Part shown: positions 11,338-21,818 of the stretch, one piece after another
How positions within the stretch are numbered: the first letter of the stretch is position 1
How the letters are laid out: each line of letters opens with the position of its first letter
Assembly (NCBI GenBank): GCA_947652115.1
Contig: OX393563.1
Span: 25,669,049 to 25,733,048, forward strand
DNA length: 64,000 bases
Source: Blastomussa wellsi
Lineage: Eukaryota; Cnidaria; Anthozoa; Scleractinia; Plerogyridae
Direction: 5' to 3'
Translations under genes and position numbers: made by a program
Notes under the pieces: model-generated
The model's database searches: none
Told to the model about the DNA's origin: nothing
The model's input: the letters and a program-made list of their open reading frames with translations, nothing else

Positions 11338-11415
11338 ATACTGATCCAATCTTGAGGATTGCGGAAGTAAAATAAAATTAGCCGATGATTAAGTTTGACC
11401 GTTGATCCAATATTG
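11338..11415. repeat. 64-bp array unit between two transposons
   Basis: CTGATCCAATCTTGAGGATTGCG and a following GTTGATCCAATATTG continue the array unit interrupted by the Harbinger element. The last nine bases (CCAATATTG, 11407-11415) are one copy of the target duplication of the next element. Confidence 0.8.
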
Positions 11416-11606
11416 GGCCAGCTGGAAAACAAGACTGTACTCCGGACAGGACTTTGGACTGGCTTCTGGACTGGACTAAAAATATTTTTTATTATTACTA
11501 AACGAAGTTAATATTTAACTTAAAATTAATTGAACACGGGACTGGGACGCAAATTTTGAAATAAATTGTCAAAAATCGTGGCTTAAAAAAATGAGAAAAT
11601 ATTTAA

Positions 11607-14600
11607 GGAGGCAGTTAACCCTAAATTTAAGGAAAATGTTGATCTCACACAAAATTTCAAAAGATAACTTAAAAGAAAGTTTATTATATCCCTTTCTAAA
11701 CTCCGAAAAGTTTTTTGAAAAAATTTGAAAACCCCGCCAAATATTTAGCTTTTAATTAGTAGCGGTCATTAAAATTGGCCTTAGCAACCATTGTTTACAT
11801 TTTGTTTATTTTGGTTGTCATGGGGTTCATTTAGACCGTTTTTACCCAAAGTGCGCCGAGTTTGCACTTCTACAGTCCTCGAGTCCTATCCCCAACGATT
11901 CCATTCCTGCCTTCCCTCCCAGAAGTCTTTGGGAGCTTCTGCGGCCAAATAATCCAACTTTGTGAGCGGAAAGCCATCGTTGTAGTCAAGTCGTGGAGAG
12001 TGTTTACTTTAGTGAATTTTGATTTTGTCGATGGAAGAAAGCGAAGATAGTTCCAGAAAAAGGAAAGGAAAGTTTAGATCGAGCAGGAGGAAGAAAAGAA
12101 AGGGTTTTCATGGAAAAAAAGCGTGGGAAATACGGAGAGAAACCGAAGGAGAAGTCGAAGGAGAAAGTGATGTTGGCAGTCGCGTGGAAAGCGACGAGAC
12201 GCAGCCAAGCACTTCTGATGCTCCAAGCGAGGGTAAGGAGACGTCAGATGTTTCCACACCGAAAAATATGTCTAAACTGAAACTTATGAATAGCTGTTTT
12301 GAAGAATTTGAGGATAGAGAAGGAGTTATGACTCGCTCACAGAGTAGTTTTTTGAAGAGCCATGTGGTCCACACTGAGAAAGCACATGGCTTTAAATTAC
12401 AGGATGCTGAACTTCTTTCAGAGTGCATCAGCACATCCGCTATTTGTAGTCTGTGTAGGCATCCAGGATCCAAACTTCAGCTATACCAGGAAAATAGCAA
12501 ACGAGATGGGCTAGCTGAAACATTGTATTTAGTTTGTTCTTCATGTGATTGCAAAACCCCTTTGAAGACAAGTAAGAGGCTTGGTGGCAAAGGTGGTGGT
12601 GCTCATGAAGTAAATAGAAGATCTGTTCTATCTTCGCATCAGTGGGGTCGTGCTGGGCTGACAAAGTTTTGTGCGGGCATGGAGCTTCCTCCTCCAGTAA
12701 GCAAGAAAGCTTACAATCAACACATGAAACAAATAGAGAAGATAGCTGTTGAGAATGCTGAGTCACTGATGTGCGAAGCAGCAGAAAGGCTACGCAATCT
12801 CGTATCCAATGAGAATGCAGACGACATGGTAAATATAGATGGCCATGCAGTTGCTAAAGTTGCTGTTACCATAGATGGAACTTGGCAGAAAAGAGGGCAC
12901 AGCTCTAAGATCGGAGTAATATTTGCTGTGGCAGTCAGGACTGGAGAAATTCTGGATTATGAAGTTAAATCCCTTCTTTGCAAAGAATGTGCAGCTCATG
13001 AAAATTCAGACAAACAGTCACCTGATTATCTTGCTTGGAAAGAGAACCACAAACGGCATTGCCAAATTAATCATGAAGGTTCATCTGAAGAAATGGAGGC
13101 CTTAGGAGCCATAGAAATATTCAGTCGAAGCATTGAAAAGAGGAAACTGATGTACTCAACCTTTGTCGGTGATGGAGATAGCAGCTGTTTCGGAAAGGTG
13201 CAAGCTAAAATGAAGGACACATATGGAGAAAGCTATGCAGTGGTGAAAGAAGAGTGTGTGGGCCATGTCCAAAAGAGACTTGGCACAGCTCTTAGGAACT
13301 ATAAAAAGAATGCGAAAGCTCAAAAGCTCTCTGACGGCAAAACAGTTGGAGGAAGGGGCCGTCTTACTGACAAAGTCATTGACCAGATGCAAAATTATTA
13401 TGGTAAAGCCATAAGGGATAACTCAGGTGACATTGAAAATATGAAAACAAGTATCTGGGCCATTTACCACCACATGATCAAAGATGACACTCTTTCCCTT
13501 GAAGAACAACACAAATTGTGTCCAAAGGGCAAGGATAGCTGGTGTAAGTTTTGGAAGGATAAAGAGAACAATACAGCCACCTACAATGATGATAAGCGCC
13601 TTCCACATGTTTTTCTTCATGAACTGAAGCCAATTTTTACTAGGCTGTCAAAAGATGACTTGCTAGGAAGGTGTCTGCAAGGTCTGACACAAAATCAGAA
13701 TGAAAGTGTAAATGGACAGGTATGGTCTCGGTGCCCCAAAAGCCGGTATTGTGGTAAGCGCCGTGTGGTGATTGCAGTTTGCGAAACTGTGGGAGTATTT
13801 AATACAGGTGCTGCTAGCAAGGCTGCTTTAATGCAATCATGTGGAGTAACACCTGGAAGAAACATGCTCAATGCCTTGAGAAAGGAAGACCATGAGAGGA
13901 TTGTCTTCGCTGCTCACAAGGTCAGCACCAGGTATCGGAAGCAGAGGCAGGAGCTGCGGTCGAAGAAGAAGAGCAAAGCTGATAAATTGTCTTATCAAGC
14001 TGGGGCATTTGGAATCAGTTCCAAACCAGAGTCCAAAGGCAAAGACCAAGAGAAAAAGACCAAGAGAAAGACCAAGAGTGTTGCTACTGCTGCTGCCTCA
14101 GCCACACTTGACACTGGTGTTGAAATTGTGTTTGCGGTGCCTGAGATGGAAGTGGTTGCTGCAACAAGAGAACAGGAACTGAGTGACAGTGACTAAAACT
14201 GCAAAATATGTTTCCTTTTTTGCCTTCTTTGAATGTAGGAACTGTTTGGAACTTTAATATGGACATCTTGGACTCATTTGATGCAATGAGACAAATGTTT
14301 ATCTTCATTTCATGTTGTTTAGTGTTGAGAAAAAGCATGATATGGTAAAAAGCTGCTTTTCTCAAATTTTCAGTAATTCACATCTGAAGTTTTTTAACAG
14401 CTGCAATTTAGGTTGTATTTAATATTTCTGCATGAAATTTTCAGGACTTGTTTCTGATGGGATGTCCTGTGCAATGAATTATGGATTTTTTGATTTGTCG
14501 CAAACTGTTGTTGTTGCTATGGAAACCTGGATATTAAACCCTTAATGCCGCAAAATGTGATTGGATGCAAAATCAGTAATTCATTGCACAGAACTCTGCA

Positions 14601-14853
14601 TGTTACCTTTGTACAGTAATTTCTAAGTCAATTGCATGAATATTTTCAGAGATATCCTTGTTGGAAGGCAGTAGATTTGAGTTTGTTTATTGTGGTTGCC
14701 ATGGAAGCGTTTGGTTGTCATGGCATCAAAAGTACCAAATTAAATGCCACTCTTTGGATTCTTTGCCTATGCCAAGTTTGGTTGAGTTTGGGGCATTTCT
14801 CAAGCAATTATAAATGTGGTTGTTTGTAGACTAATTTAGGGTTAACTGCCTCC
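11607..14853 (+). mobile_element. Kolobok-like DNA transposon with TTAA duplication
   Basis: A perfect 25-bp inverted match occurs at 11603-11627 and 14833-14857, starting TTAAGGAGGCAGTTAACCC. Its outer TTAA is best read as the target duplication (11603-11606 and 14854-14857), leaving GGAGGCAGTTAACCC termini. The 3.25-kb interior carries one transposase gene on plus. A TTAA duplication is known for Kolobok and piggyBac elements; the transposase is not piggyBac-like. It sits inside the outer CCAGCTGG element. Confidence 0.8.
12031..14196 (+). CDS. Mutator-like/Kolobok-type transposase
   Basis: 721 aa from the ATG at 12031; the frame is open slightly upstream but without an ATG. A basic Lys/Arg/Ser-rich N-terminus (likely nuclear localisation) is followed by a Cys-containing zinc-binding segment (ICSLCRHPG ... 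VCSSCDC, about residues 135-175). The conserved core contains VTIDGTWQKRG, YEVKSLLCKEC, FVGDGDSS, EECVGHVQKRLG, GRLTDKVIDQMQNYYG and NQNESVNG, the pattern of the Pfam 'Mutator-like transposase domain'. The acidic residues in DGTW, GDGD and NESVNG are the candidate catalytic triad. The C-terminus is Lys-rich. The single exon has no interruption, so the gene could be recently active. The superfamily name is uncertain: the domain name says Mutator, the TTAA flank says Kolobok. Confidence 0.9.
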   Translation: MEESEDSSRKRKGKFRSSRRKKRKGFHGKKAWEIRRETEGEVEGESDVGSRVESDETQPSTSDAPSEGKETSDVSTPKNMSKLKLMNSCFEEFEDREGVMTRSQSSFLKSHVVHTEKAHGFKLQDAELLSECISTSAICSLCRHPGSKLQLYQENSKRDGLAETLYLVCSSCDCKTPLKTSKRLGGKGGGAHEVNRRSVLSSHQWGRAGLTKFCAGMELPPPVSKKAYNQHMKQIEKIAVENAESLMCEAAERLRNLVSNENADDMVNIDGHAVAKVAVTIDGTWQKRGHSSKIGVIFAVAVRTGEILDYEVKSLLCKECAAHENSDKQSPDYLAWKENHKRHCQINHEGSSEEMEALGAIEIFSRSIEKRKLMYSTFVGDGDSSCFGKVQAKMKDTYGESYAVVKEECVGHVQKRLGTALRNYKKNAKAQKLSDGKTVGGRGRLTDKVIDQMQNYYGKAIRDNSGDIENMKTSIWAIYHHMIKDDTLSLEEQHKLCPKGKDSWCKFWKDKENNTATYNDDKRLPHVFLHELKPIFTRLSKDDLLGRCLQGLTQNQNESVNGQVWSRCPKSRYCGKRRVVIAVCETVGVFNTGAASKAALMQSCGVTPGRNMLNALRKEDHERIVFAAHKVSTRYRKQRQELRSKKKSKADKLSYQAGAFGISSKPESKGKDQEKKTKRKTKSVATAAASATLDTGVEIVFAVPEMEVVAATREQELSDSD

Positions 14854-14857
14854 TTAA

Positions 14858-15327
14858 GGATATAAAACCTTAAAGATTTTAGCCAAAATATACGTTGTCC
14901 GGTTATTTTAATGTTGAGTCAAGACATTGGGATGCTGTTGCATGAGTGTCTTGAAATAGGTGAAATCTGCACGCTATCATGCCGTGTCGAATATACTGCC
15001 GTCATGTTGTTTCATGCGTTTTCATTTTCTTTACTTCTGTGCAGTCGTGCTCTTCCAACAGGTATCATCGGTAATGCGGTACAAGCGACCATGCACTGGA
15101 GTAAAGCACTGTCACCAACCTTTTTAGCATTATCCCTATAATACAGCATTTGACTCCGTGTGAAATGAACGCAGTTATGTTACAAGAGGTGAAAATATTA
15201 ATTTAATAACAAAAATGCTTACTTTCTAAATGACTGGCATGTAGGGATGGTCCGTAAAATAAATTTTGAAAGGAAATAAGGAACCCATCTCTTATAAAGT
15301 ATAACTCCACATATTTTTTTGGAAAGA
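14858..15327. other. Right internal part of the outer Mutator-like element
   Basis: Noncoding AT-rich interior resuming after the Kolobok-like insertion. No supported gene. Confidence 0.45.
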
Positions 15328-15495
15328 TAGACTGCTAGCCGTCCCTTTCTGGGCAGTCGCGATAGCGTGCGAAATAACCGAGAGCGCACAGCGGGGCGAA
15401 ACTGGACTCTCCGCCCATTCGCTCCAGTTTTCTGCTTTCGCTCGCCTATTTCGCGCGCCCTCGCGACTATCTAGAAAGGGACTGCTAAATGTCTA
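15328..15495. mobile_element. Short MITE, 168 bp
   Basis: Its imperfect inverted ends read TAGACTGCTAGCCGTCCC on the left and, from the complement of the right end, TAGACATTTAGCAGTCCC; both continue as TTTCT..AGTCGCGA..GCG.GCGAAATA. The palindrome is GC-rich against an AT-rich surrounding and noncoding. It lies inside the outer Mutator-like element. Confidence 0.7.
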
Positions 15496-17254
15496 TTGGA
15501 AAGAAAAGCTCTGTGCATTGAACATGTTCTGCGGTGCGAATCTTTCTTTAAAGCTTATTCTGCAGTGTACATTCCTAACATTCATTAGATAGCGCACGCA
15601 CGAAACATTCAGCACGATATTACAACGTGCAGATTGCATGTATCACTTGTACTTCCAATCTCGTTTAATAAATGAATAAAAATAGTTTTTAGCCAAGTCC
15701 AAAGTCCAGTAAAGAGTCACTCCAGTGCAAAGTCAGTCCAGCTGGCCCCAATATTGCCGTTTGTGAAACTGAAAGGAAGTAACTAGAAGTAAATATCGGG
15801 AAAATATATTAAACTTGTTTTAATGCGATTTTATTTCTGTTTTAATTTCTTCTCTACGCCGTGGGGATAAGTCTACCGCTTTTTGCATAGTATCTTGTGA
15901 TGTTGATCCAATCTCATCGTTTGTGGAACTGAAAGGCAGTAATTAGACGCTAACTTAGTTGTGATGTTGATCGGATCTTGGCGTTTGTGAAACTGAAAAG
16001 AAGGAATTAGACGCTAATTGAGTATTGACGTTGATCCAATATTGGCGTTTGTGAAACTGAAAAGAAGTAATAATACGCTAATTTAGTTGTGACGCTGATC
16101 CAATCTTGGGCTTTGTGAAACTGAAAATAGTTAATTAGGCGCTTATTGAGTTGTGAGGTTGATCCAATATTGGCGTTTGTAAAACTAAAAAGAAGAAATT
16201 TAACGCTAATTAGGTTGTGATCTGAATCCAATCTTGGCGTTTCTGAAACTGAAAGGAAGTAATTAGACGCTAATTGAGTATTGACGTTGATCCAATATTG
16301 GCGTTTGTGAAACTGATTAGGAGTAATTAGACGCTAATTGAGTTCCTACGTTGATCCAATCTTTGGCTTTGTTAAACTGAAAATAGTCAATTAAACGCTA
16401 ATTGAGTTGTGAGGTTGATCCAATCTTGGCGTTTGTGAAACTGATTAGAAGTAATTAGACGCTGATTGAGTTGTGACGTTGATCCAATCTTGGACTTTGT
16501 GAAACGGAAAATAGGTAATTAGACGCTAATTGAGTTCTGGCGTTCATCCAATCTTGGCGTTTGTGAAACTAAAAAGAAGTAATTTAACGCTAATTAGGTT
16601 GTGATCTGGATCCAATCTTGGCGTTTTGAAAATGAAAGGAAGTAATTAGACGCTAATTGAGTATTGACGTTGATCCGGTCTTGGCGTTTGTGAAACTGAA
16701 AAGAAGTAATAATACGCTAATTTAGTTGTGACGCTGATCCAATCTTGGGCTTTGTGAAACTTAAAATAGGTAATTAGACGCTAATTGAGTTGTGAGGTTG
16801 ATTCAATATTGGCGCTTGTGAGACTGATTAGAAGTAAAAATGAGAGTGATGGCAATTGTTTTTGATTAGAAGTAATTAGTCGCTAATTGAGTTGTGACGT
16901 TGATCCAATCTTGGCGTTTGTGAAACTAAAAAGAAGAAATTTAACGCTAATAAGGTTGTGATCTGAATCCAATCTTGGCGTTTGTTAAACTGATTGGAAG
17001 TAATTAGGCGCTAATTGACTTGTGATGTTGATCCAATCTTGGCCTTTCTGAAACTAAAAACAGGTAATTAGACGCTAATTGAGTTGTGAGGTTGATGCAA
17101 TATTAACGTTTGTGAAACTGATTAGAAGTAATTAGGCGCTAATTGAGTTGTGACGTTGATCCAGTCTTGGCCTTTGTGAAACTAAAAATACGTAATTAGA
17201 CGCTAATTGAGTTGTGAGGTTGATCCAATCTTGGGCTTTGTGAAACTGAAAATA

Positions 17255-17595
17255 TTTATTTTATTTATTTATTTTATTTATTCCTCCAATCCCAAGTTGA
17301 TACAAATGATATGTAGATATAATAAACGGTAGGTAAATGTAACACTTAAATTGATATACACTGTATGTTGGAAGGAGAGGGGCACGTCTAGGTATACTAA
17401 TATTGTGCCCCTTAAAAGTTAAGTATAACAGAGAACTTGAGATTTTTAATAAAAAAGTAACAGAAAAATTACAAAATACCTCAGTACGTTATAAAGAAGA
17501 TAAGGTATCATTAGTATTGAGCAAGGTACCAGCGAAAAAGTGCTTTTCTGAACATTTTTCTCGATGGTTTGTCCCTGATAAATTGCGGAATATCA
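17255..17595 (-). mobile_element. LINE 3' tail inserted in the array, copy 1
   Basis: This 341-bp insertion is flanked by TGAAAATA (17247-17254 and 17596-17603), a target duplication whose single copy is present in ordinary array units (ACTGAAAATAGTTAATTAG). On minus it encodes the end of a LINE reverse-transcriptase protein (DIPQFIRDKPSRKMFRKALF, stop shortly after). A 3' UTR follows, then an AATAAA-rich tail, as in CR1/L2/RTE-type elements. The open frame on plus (69 codons) is antisense to this and has no independent support. Confidence 0.8.
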
Positions 17596-18536
17596 TGAAA
17601 ATAGTTAATTAGACGCTAATTGAGTTGTGAGGTTAATCCAATATTGGCGTTTGTGAAACTGATTAGAAGTAATTAGACGCTAATTGAGTTGTGACGTTGA
17701 TCCAATCTTGGGCTTTGTGAAACTTAAAATAGTTAATTAGGCGCTAATTGAGTTGTGAGGTTGATCCAATATTGGCGTTTGTGAAACTAAAAAGAAGAAA
17801 TTTAACGCTAATTAGGTTGTGATCTGAAAACAATCTTGGCGTTTCTGAAACTGAAAGGAAGTAATTAGACGCTAATTGAGTATTGACGTTGATCCAATAT
17901 TGGCGTTTGTGAACTGATTAGAAGTAATTAGACGCTGATTGAGTTGTGACGTTGATCCAATCTTGGGCTTTGTGAAACTGAAAATAGGTAATTAGACGCT
18001 AATTGAGTTGTGAGGTTGATTCAATATTGGCGCTTGTGAAACTGATTAGAAGTAAAAATGAGAGTGATGGCAATTGTTTTTGATTAGAAGTAATTAGTCC
18101 CTAATTGAGTTGTGACGTTGATCCAATCTTGGCGTTTGTGAAACTAAAAAGAAGTAATTTGACGTTAATTAGGTTGTTACCTTGATCCAATCTTGGCGTT
18201 GGTTAAACTGATTGGAAGTAATTAGGCGCTAATTGACTTGTGACGTTGATCCAGTCTTGGCCTTTGTGAAACTAAAAATAGGTAATTAGACGCTAATTGA
18301 GTTGTGACGTTGATCCAATATTAACGTTTGTGAAACTGATTGGAAGTATTTAGGCTCTAATTGACTTGTGACGTTGATCCAATCTTGGCGTTGGTGAAAC
18401 TGAAATGAAGTAATTAGAGGCTAATTGAGTTTTGCTGTTGATCCAATCTTGGCGATTGTGAAACTGAAAAGAAGTAATTAGACGCTAATTGAGTTGTGGC
18501 GTTGATACAATCTTGGGCTTTGTGAAACTGAAAATA

Positions 18537-18877
18537 TTTATTTTATTTATTTATTTTATTTATTCCTCCAATCCCAAGTTGATACAAATGATATGTAGAT
18601 ATAATAAATGGTAGGTAAATGTAACACTTAAATTGATATACACTGTATGTTGGAAGGAGAGGGGCACGTCTAGGCATACTAATATTGTGCCCCTTAAAAG
18701 TTAAGTATAACAGAGAACTTGAGATTTTTAATAAAAAAGTAACAGAAAAATTACAAAATACCTCAGTAAGTTATAAAGAAGATAAGGTATCATTAGTGTT
18801 GAGCAAGGTACCAGCGAAAAAGTGCTTTTCTGAACATTTTTCTCGATGGTTTGTCCCTGATAAATTGCGGAATATCA
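18537..18877 (-). mobile_element. LINE 3' tail, copy 2
   Basis: Nearly identical to copy 1, the same 341-bp length and the same TGAAAATA flanks (18529-18536 and 18878-18885). It arose by array duplication rather than new insertion: location within the unit, flanking variants and internal sequence agree. Confidence 0.8.
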
Positions 18878-20396
18878 TGAAAATAGTTAAGTAGACGCTA
18901 ATTGAGTTGTGAGGTTAATCCAATATTGGCGTTTGTGAAACTGATTAGAAGTAATTTGACGCTAATTGAGTTGTGACGTTGATCCAATCTTGGGCTTTGT
19001 GAAACGTAAAATAGTCAATTAAACGCTAATTGAGTTTTGAGCTTGATCCAATATTGGCGTTTGTGAAACTGATTAGAAGTAATTAGACGCTGATTGAGTT
19101 GTGACGTTGATCCAATCTTGGACTTTGTGAAACGGAAAATAGGTAATTAGACGCTAATTGAGTTGTGAGGTTGATCCAATCTTGGCGTTTCTGAAACTGA
19201 AAGGAAGTAATTTGACGCTAATTGAGTATTGACGTTGATCCGGTCTTGGCGTTTGTGAAACTAAAAAGAAGTAATTTGACGTTAATTAGGTTGTTACCTT
19301 GATCCAATCTTGGCGTTGGTTAAACTGATTGGAAGTAATTAGGCGCTAATTGACTTGTGACGTTGATCCAGTCTTGGCCTTTGTGAAACTAAAAAATAGT
19401 TAATTAGACGCTAATTGAGTTGTGAGGTTAATCCAATATTGGCGTTTGTGAAACTGATTAGAAGTAATTAGACGCTAATTGAGTTGTTACGTTGATCCAA
19501 TCTTGGGCTTTGTGAAACGTAAAATAGTCAATTAAACGCTAATTGAGTTTTGAGCTTGATCCAATATTGGCGTTTGTGAAACTGATTAGAAGTAATTAGA
19601 CGCTGATTGAGTTGTGACGTTGATCCAATCTTGGACTTTGTGAAACGGAAAATAGGTAATTAGACGCTAATTGAGTTGTGAGGTTGATCCAATCTTGGCG
19701 TTTCTGAAACTGAAAGGAAGTAATTTGACGCTAATTGAGTATTGACGTTGATCCGGTCTTGGCGTTTGTGAAACTGAAAAGAAGTAATAATATGCTAATT
19801 TAGTTGTGACGTTGATCCAATCTTGGCGTTTGTGAAACTTAAAATAGGTAATTAGACGCTAATTGAGTTGTGAGGTTGATTCAGTATTGGCGCTTGTGAA
19901 ACTGATTAGAAGTAAAAATGAGAGTGATGGCAATTGTTTTTGATTAGAAGTAATTAGTCGCTAATTGAGTTGTGACGTTGATCCAATCTTGGCGCTTGTG
20001 AAACTAAAAAGAAGTAATTTGACGTTAATTAGGTTGTTACCTTGATCCAATCTTGGCGTTTGTTAAACTGATTGGAAGTAATTAGGCGCTAATTGACTTG
20101 TGACGTTGATCCAACCTTGGCCTTTCTGAAACTAAAAATAGGTAATTAGACGCTAATTGAGTTGTGAGGTTGATCCAATATTAACGTTTGTTAAACTGAT
20201 GGGAAGTAATTAGGCGCTAATTGACTTGTGACGTTGATCCAATCTTGGCGTTGGTGAAACTGAAAGGAAGTTATTAGAGTCTAATTGAGTTGTGCTGTTG
20301 ATCCAATCTTGCCGTTTGTGAAACTGAAAAGAAGTAATTAGACGCTAATTGAGTTGCGACGTTGATCCAATCCTGGGCTTTGTGAAACTGAAAATA

Positions 20397-20724
20397 TTTA
20401 TTTTATTTATTCCTCCAATCCCTAGTTGATACAAATGATATGTAGATATGATAAATGGTAGGTAAATGTAACACTTAAATTGATATACACTGTATGTTGG
20501 AAGGAGAGGGGCACGTCTAGGTATACTAATATTGTGCCCCTTAAAAGTTAAGTATAACAGAGAACTTGAGATTTTTAATAAAAAAGTAACAGAAAAATTA
20601 CAAAATACCTCAGTAAGTTATAAAGAAGATAAGGTATCATTAGTGTTGAGCAAGGTACCAGCGAAAAAGTGCTTTTCTGAACATTTTTCTCGATGGTTTG
20701 TCCCTGATAAATTGCGGAATATCA
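20397..20724 (-). mobile_element. LINE 3' tail, copy 3
   Basis: 328 bp, the same as copies 1 and 2 except for loss of 13 bp in the tail repeat (AATAAA-rich side). Flanks TGAAAATA at 20389-20396 and 20725-20732. It shares with copy 2 the base changes that separate both from copy 1, so copies 2 and 3 are the most recent pair. Confidence 0.8.
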
Positions 20725-21756
20725 TGAAAATAGTTAAGTAGACGCTAATTGAGTTGTGAGGTTAATCCAATATTGGCGTTTGTGAAACTGATTAGAAGTA
20801 ATTTGACGCTAATTGAGTTGTGACGTTGATCCAATCTTGGGCTTTGTGAAACTTAAAATAGGTCATTAGACGCTAATTGAGTTGTGAGGTTAATCCAATC
20901 TTGGCGTTTCTGAAACTGAAAGGAAGTAATTAGACGCTAATTGAGTATTGACGTTGATCCAATATTGGCGTTTGTGAACTGACTAGAAGTAATTAGACGC
21001 TGATTGAGTTGTGACGTTGATCCAATCTTGGGCTTTGTGAAACTGAAAATAGGTCATTAGACGCTAATTGAGTTCTGGCGTTGATCCAATCTTAGCGTTT
21101 TTGAAACTGAAAGGAAGTAATTAGACGCTAATTGAGTATTGACGTTGATCCAATATTGACGTTTGTGAAACTGATTAGAAGTAATTAGACGCTCATCGAG
21201 TTGTTACGATGATCCAATCATGGACTTTGTGAAACTGATTAGAAGTAATTAGACGCTAATTGAGTTGTGACGTTGACCCAATCTTGGGTTTTGTGAAACT
21301 GTAAATAGGTAATTAGACGCTAAATGAGTTGTGAGGTTGATCCAACGATTAGACAACAAATGCGTTGAAATCCACCAGAGTGAAAAATACTGTATTTTTT
21401 GACAACTTTTCCTTCGTTTCATAAGATCTTTTAGTATAACAAAATCAAGATTTGCATTCTAGGTACGACTGGTAAAGCAATGGTCTGATGTATATTTTGA
21501 AATAAATAACGCTTTTTATTGTTTCAAATCGTTTGAACACCCGTGCACAAAAAAGGTCCCTATTAATATTCATATCGCTCGGGCTATTATGGGTTTTCTT
21601 GACGTCACATACCAAAGTTTCAAGTTCCGCCTTTAATTTGAGATATCATCCAAGTTCACTCGTTAATTAAGAAAAGAAGTGTTACCGGCGTGTTGTTCAC
21701 GTGTTGAGCCTCATAATTTGACGCTTCGTTTTTCTGGATTTCATGGTATGAATGCC

Positions 21757-21765
21757 TTTATAAAG
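21757..21765 (+). promoter_or_regulatory. TATA-like box upstream of the 470-aa gene
   Basis: TTTATAAAG lies about 60 bp before the ATG at 21819. That would put a transcription start near 21785-21790 and a 5' UTR of about 30 nt. A TGACGTCA cAMP-response-like palindrome is present further upstream near 21600. Both are motif-level calls only. Confidence 0.4.
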
Positions 21766-21818
21766 TTCTCTTTGACTACTTATGTGTGTTGAGCTTTTAC
21801 AACTCGATCACTCTGCTT

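Larger units (their letters stand above)
11416..15747. mobile_element. Mutator-like nonautonomous element (outer, interrupted)
   Basis: The ends are GGCCAGCTGG and CCAGCTGGCC, with related subterminal GGACTTTGGACTGG motifs extending about 60 bp inward in inverted orientation. A perfect 9-bp duplication CCAATATTG flanks both ends (11407-11415 and 15748-15756), and both copies belong to a 64-bp array unit. A 9-bp duplication with long terminal repeats suits Mutator-like elements. Without the inserted Kolobok-like element it is only about 1.1 kb and has no coding capacity. A MITE at 15328-15495 is nested in its right part. Confidence 0.75.
15757..21342. repeat. 64-bp satellite-like array with higher-order structure
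   Basis: The core unit reads TAATTAGACGCTAATTGAG then TTGTGACGTTGATCCAATC then TTGGCGTTTGTGAAACTGAA. GATCCAAT motifs are about 64 bp apart (16033 and 16097, for example), giving roughly 70 units. Variant units recur in order: a marker containing AAAAATGAGAGTGATGG at 16836, 18054 and 19914, and a LINE-tail insertion at 17255, 18537 and 20397. Marker-to-insertion distance is 483 bp in the last two copies and 419 bp, one unit less, in the first. The array therefore grew by duplicating multi-unit blocks after the insertion. Confidence 0.92.

Noticed and set aside
17403..17612. 69-codon frame repeated three times (also at 18685 and 20532) as a conserved small gene
   Set aside because: It lies antisense to a LINE reverse-transcriptase C-terminus and tail, inside array blocks that were duplicated as DNA. 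Similarity of the three copies reflects duplication, not selection.
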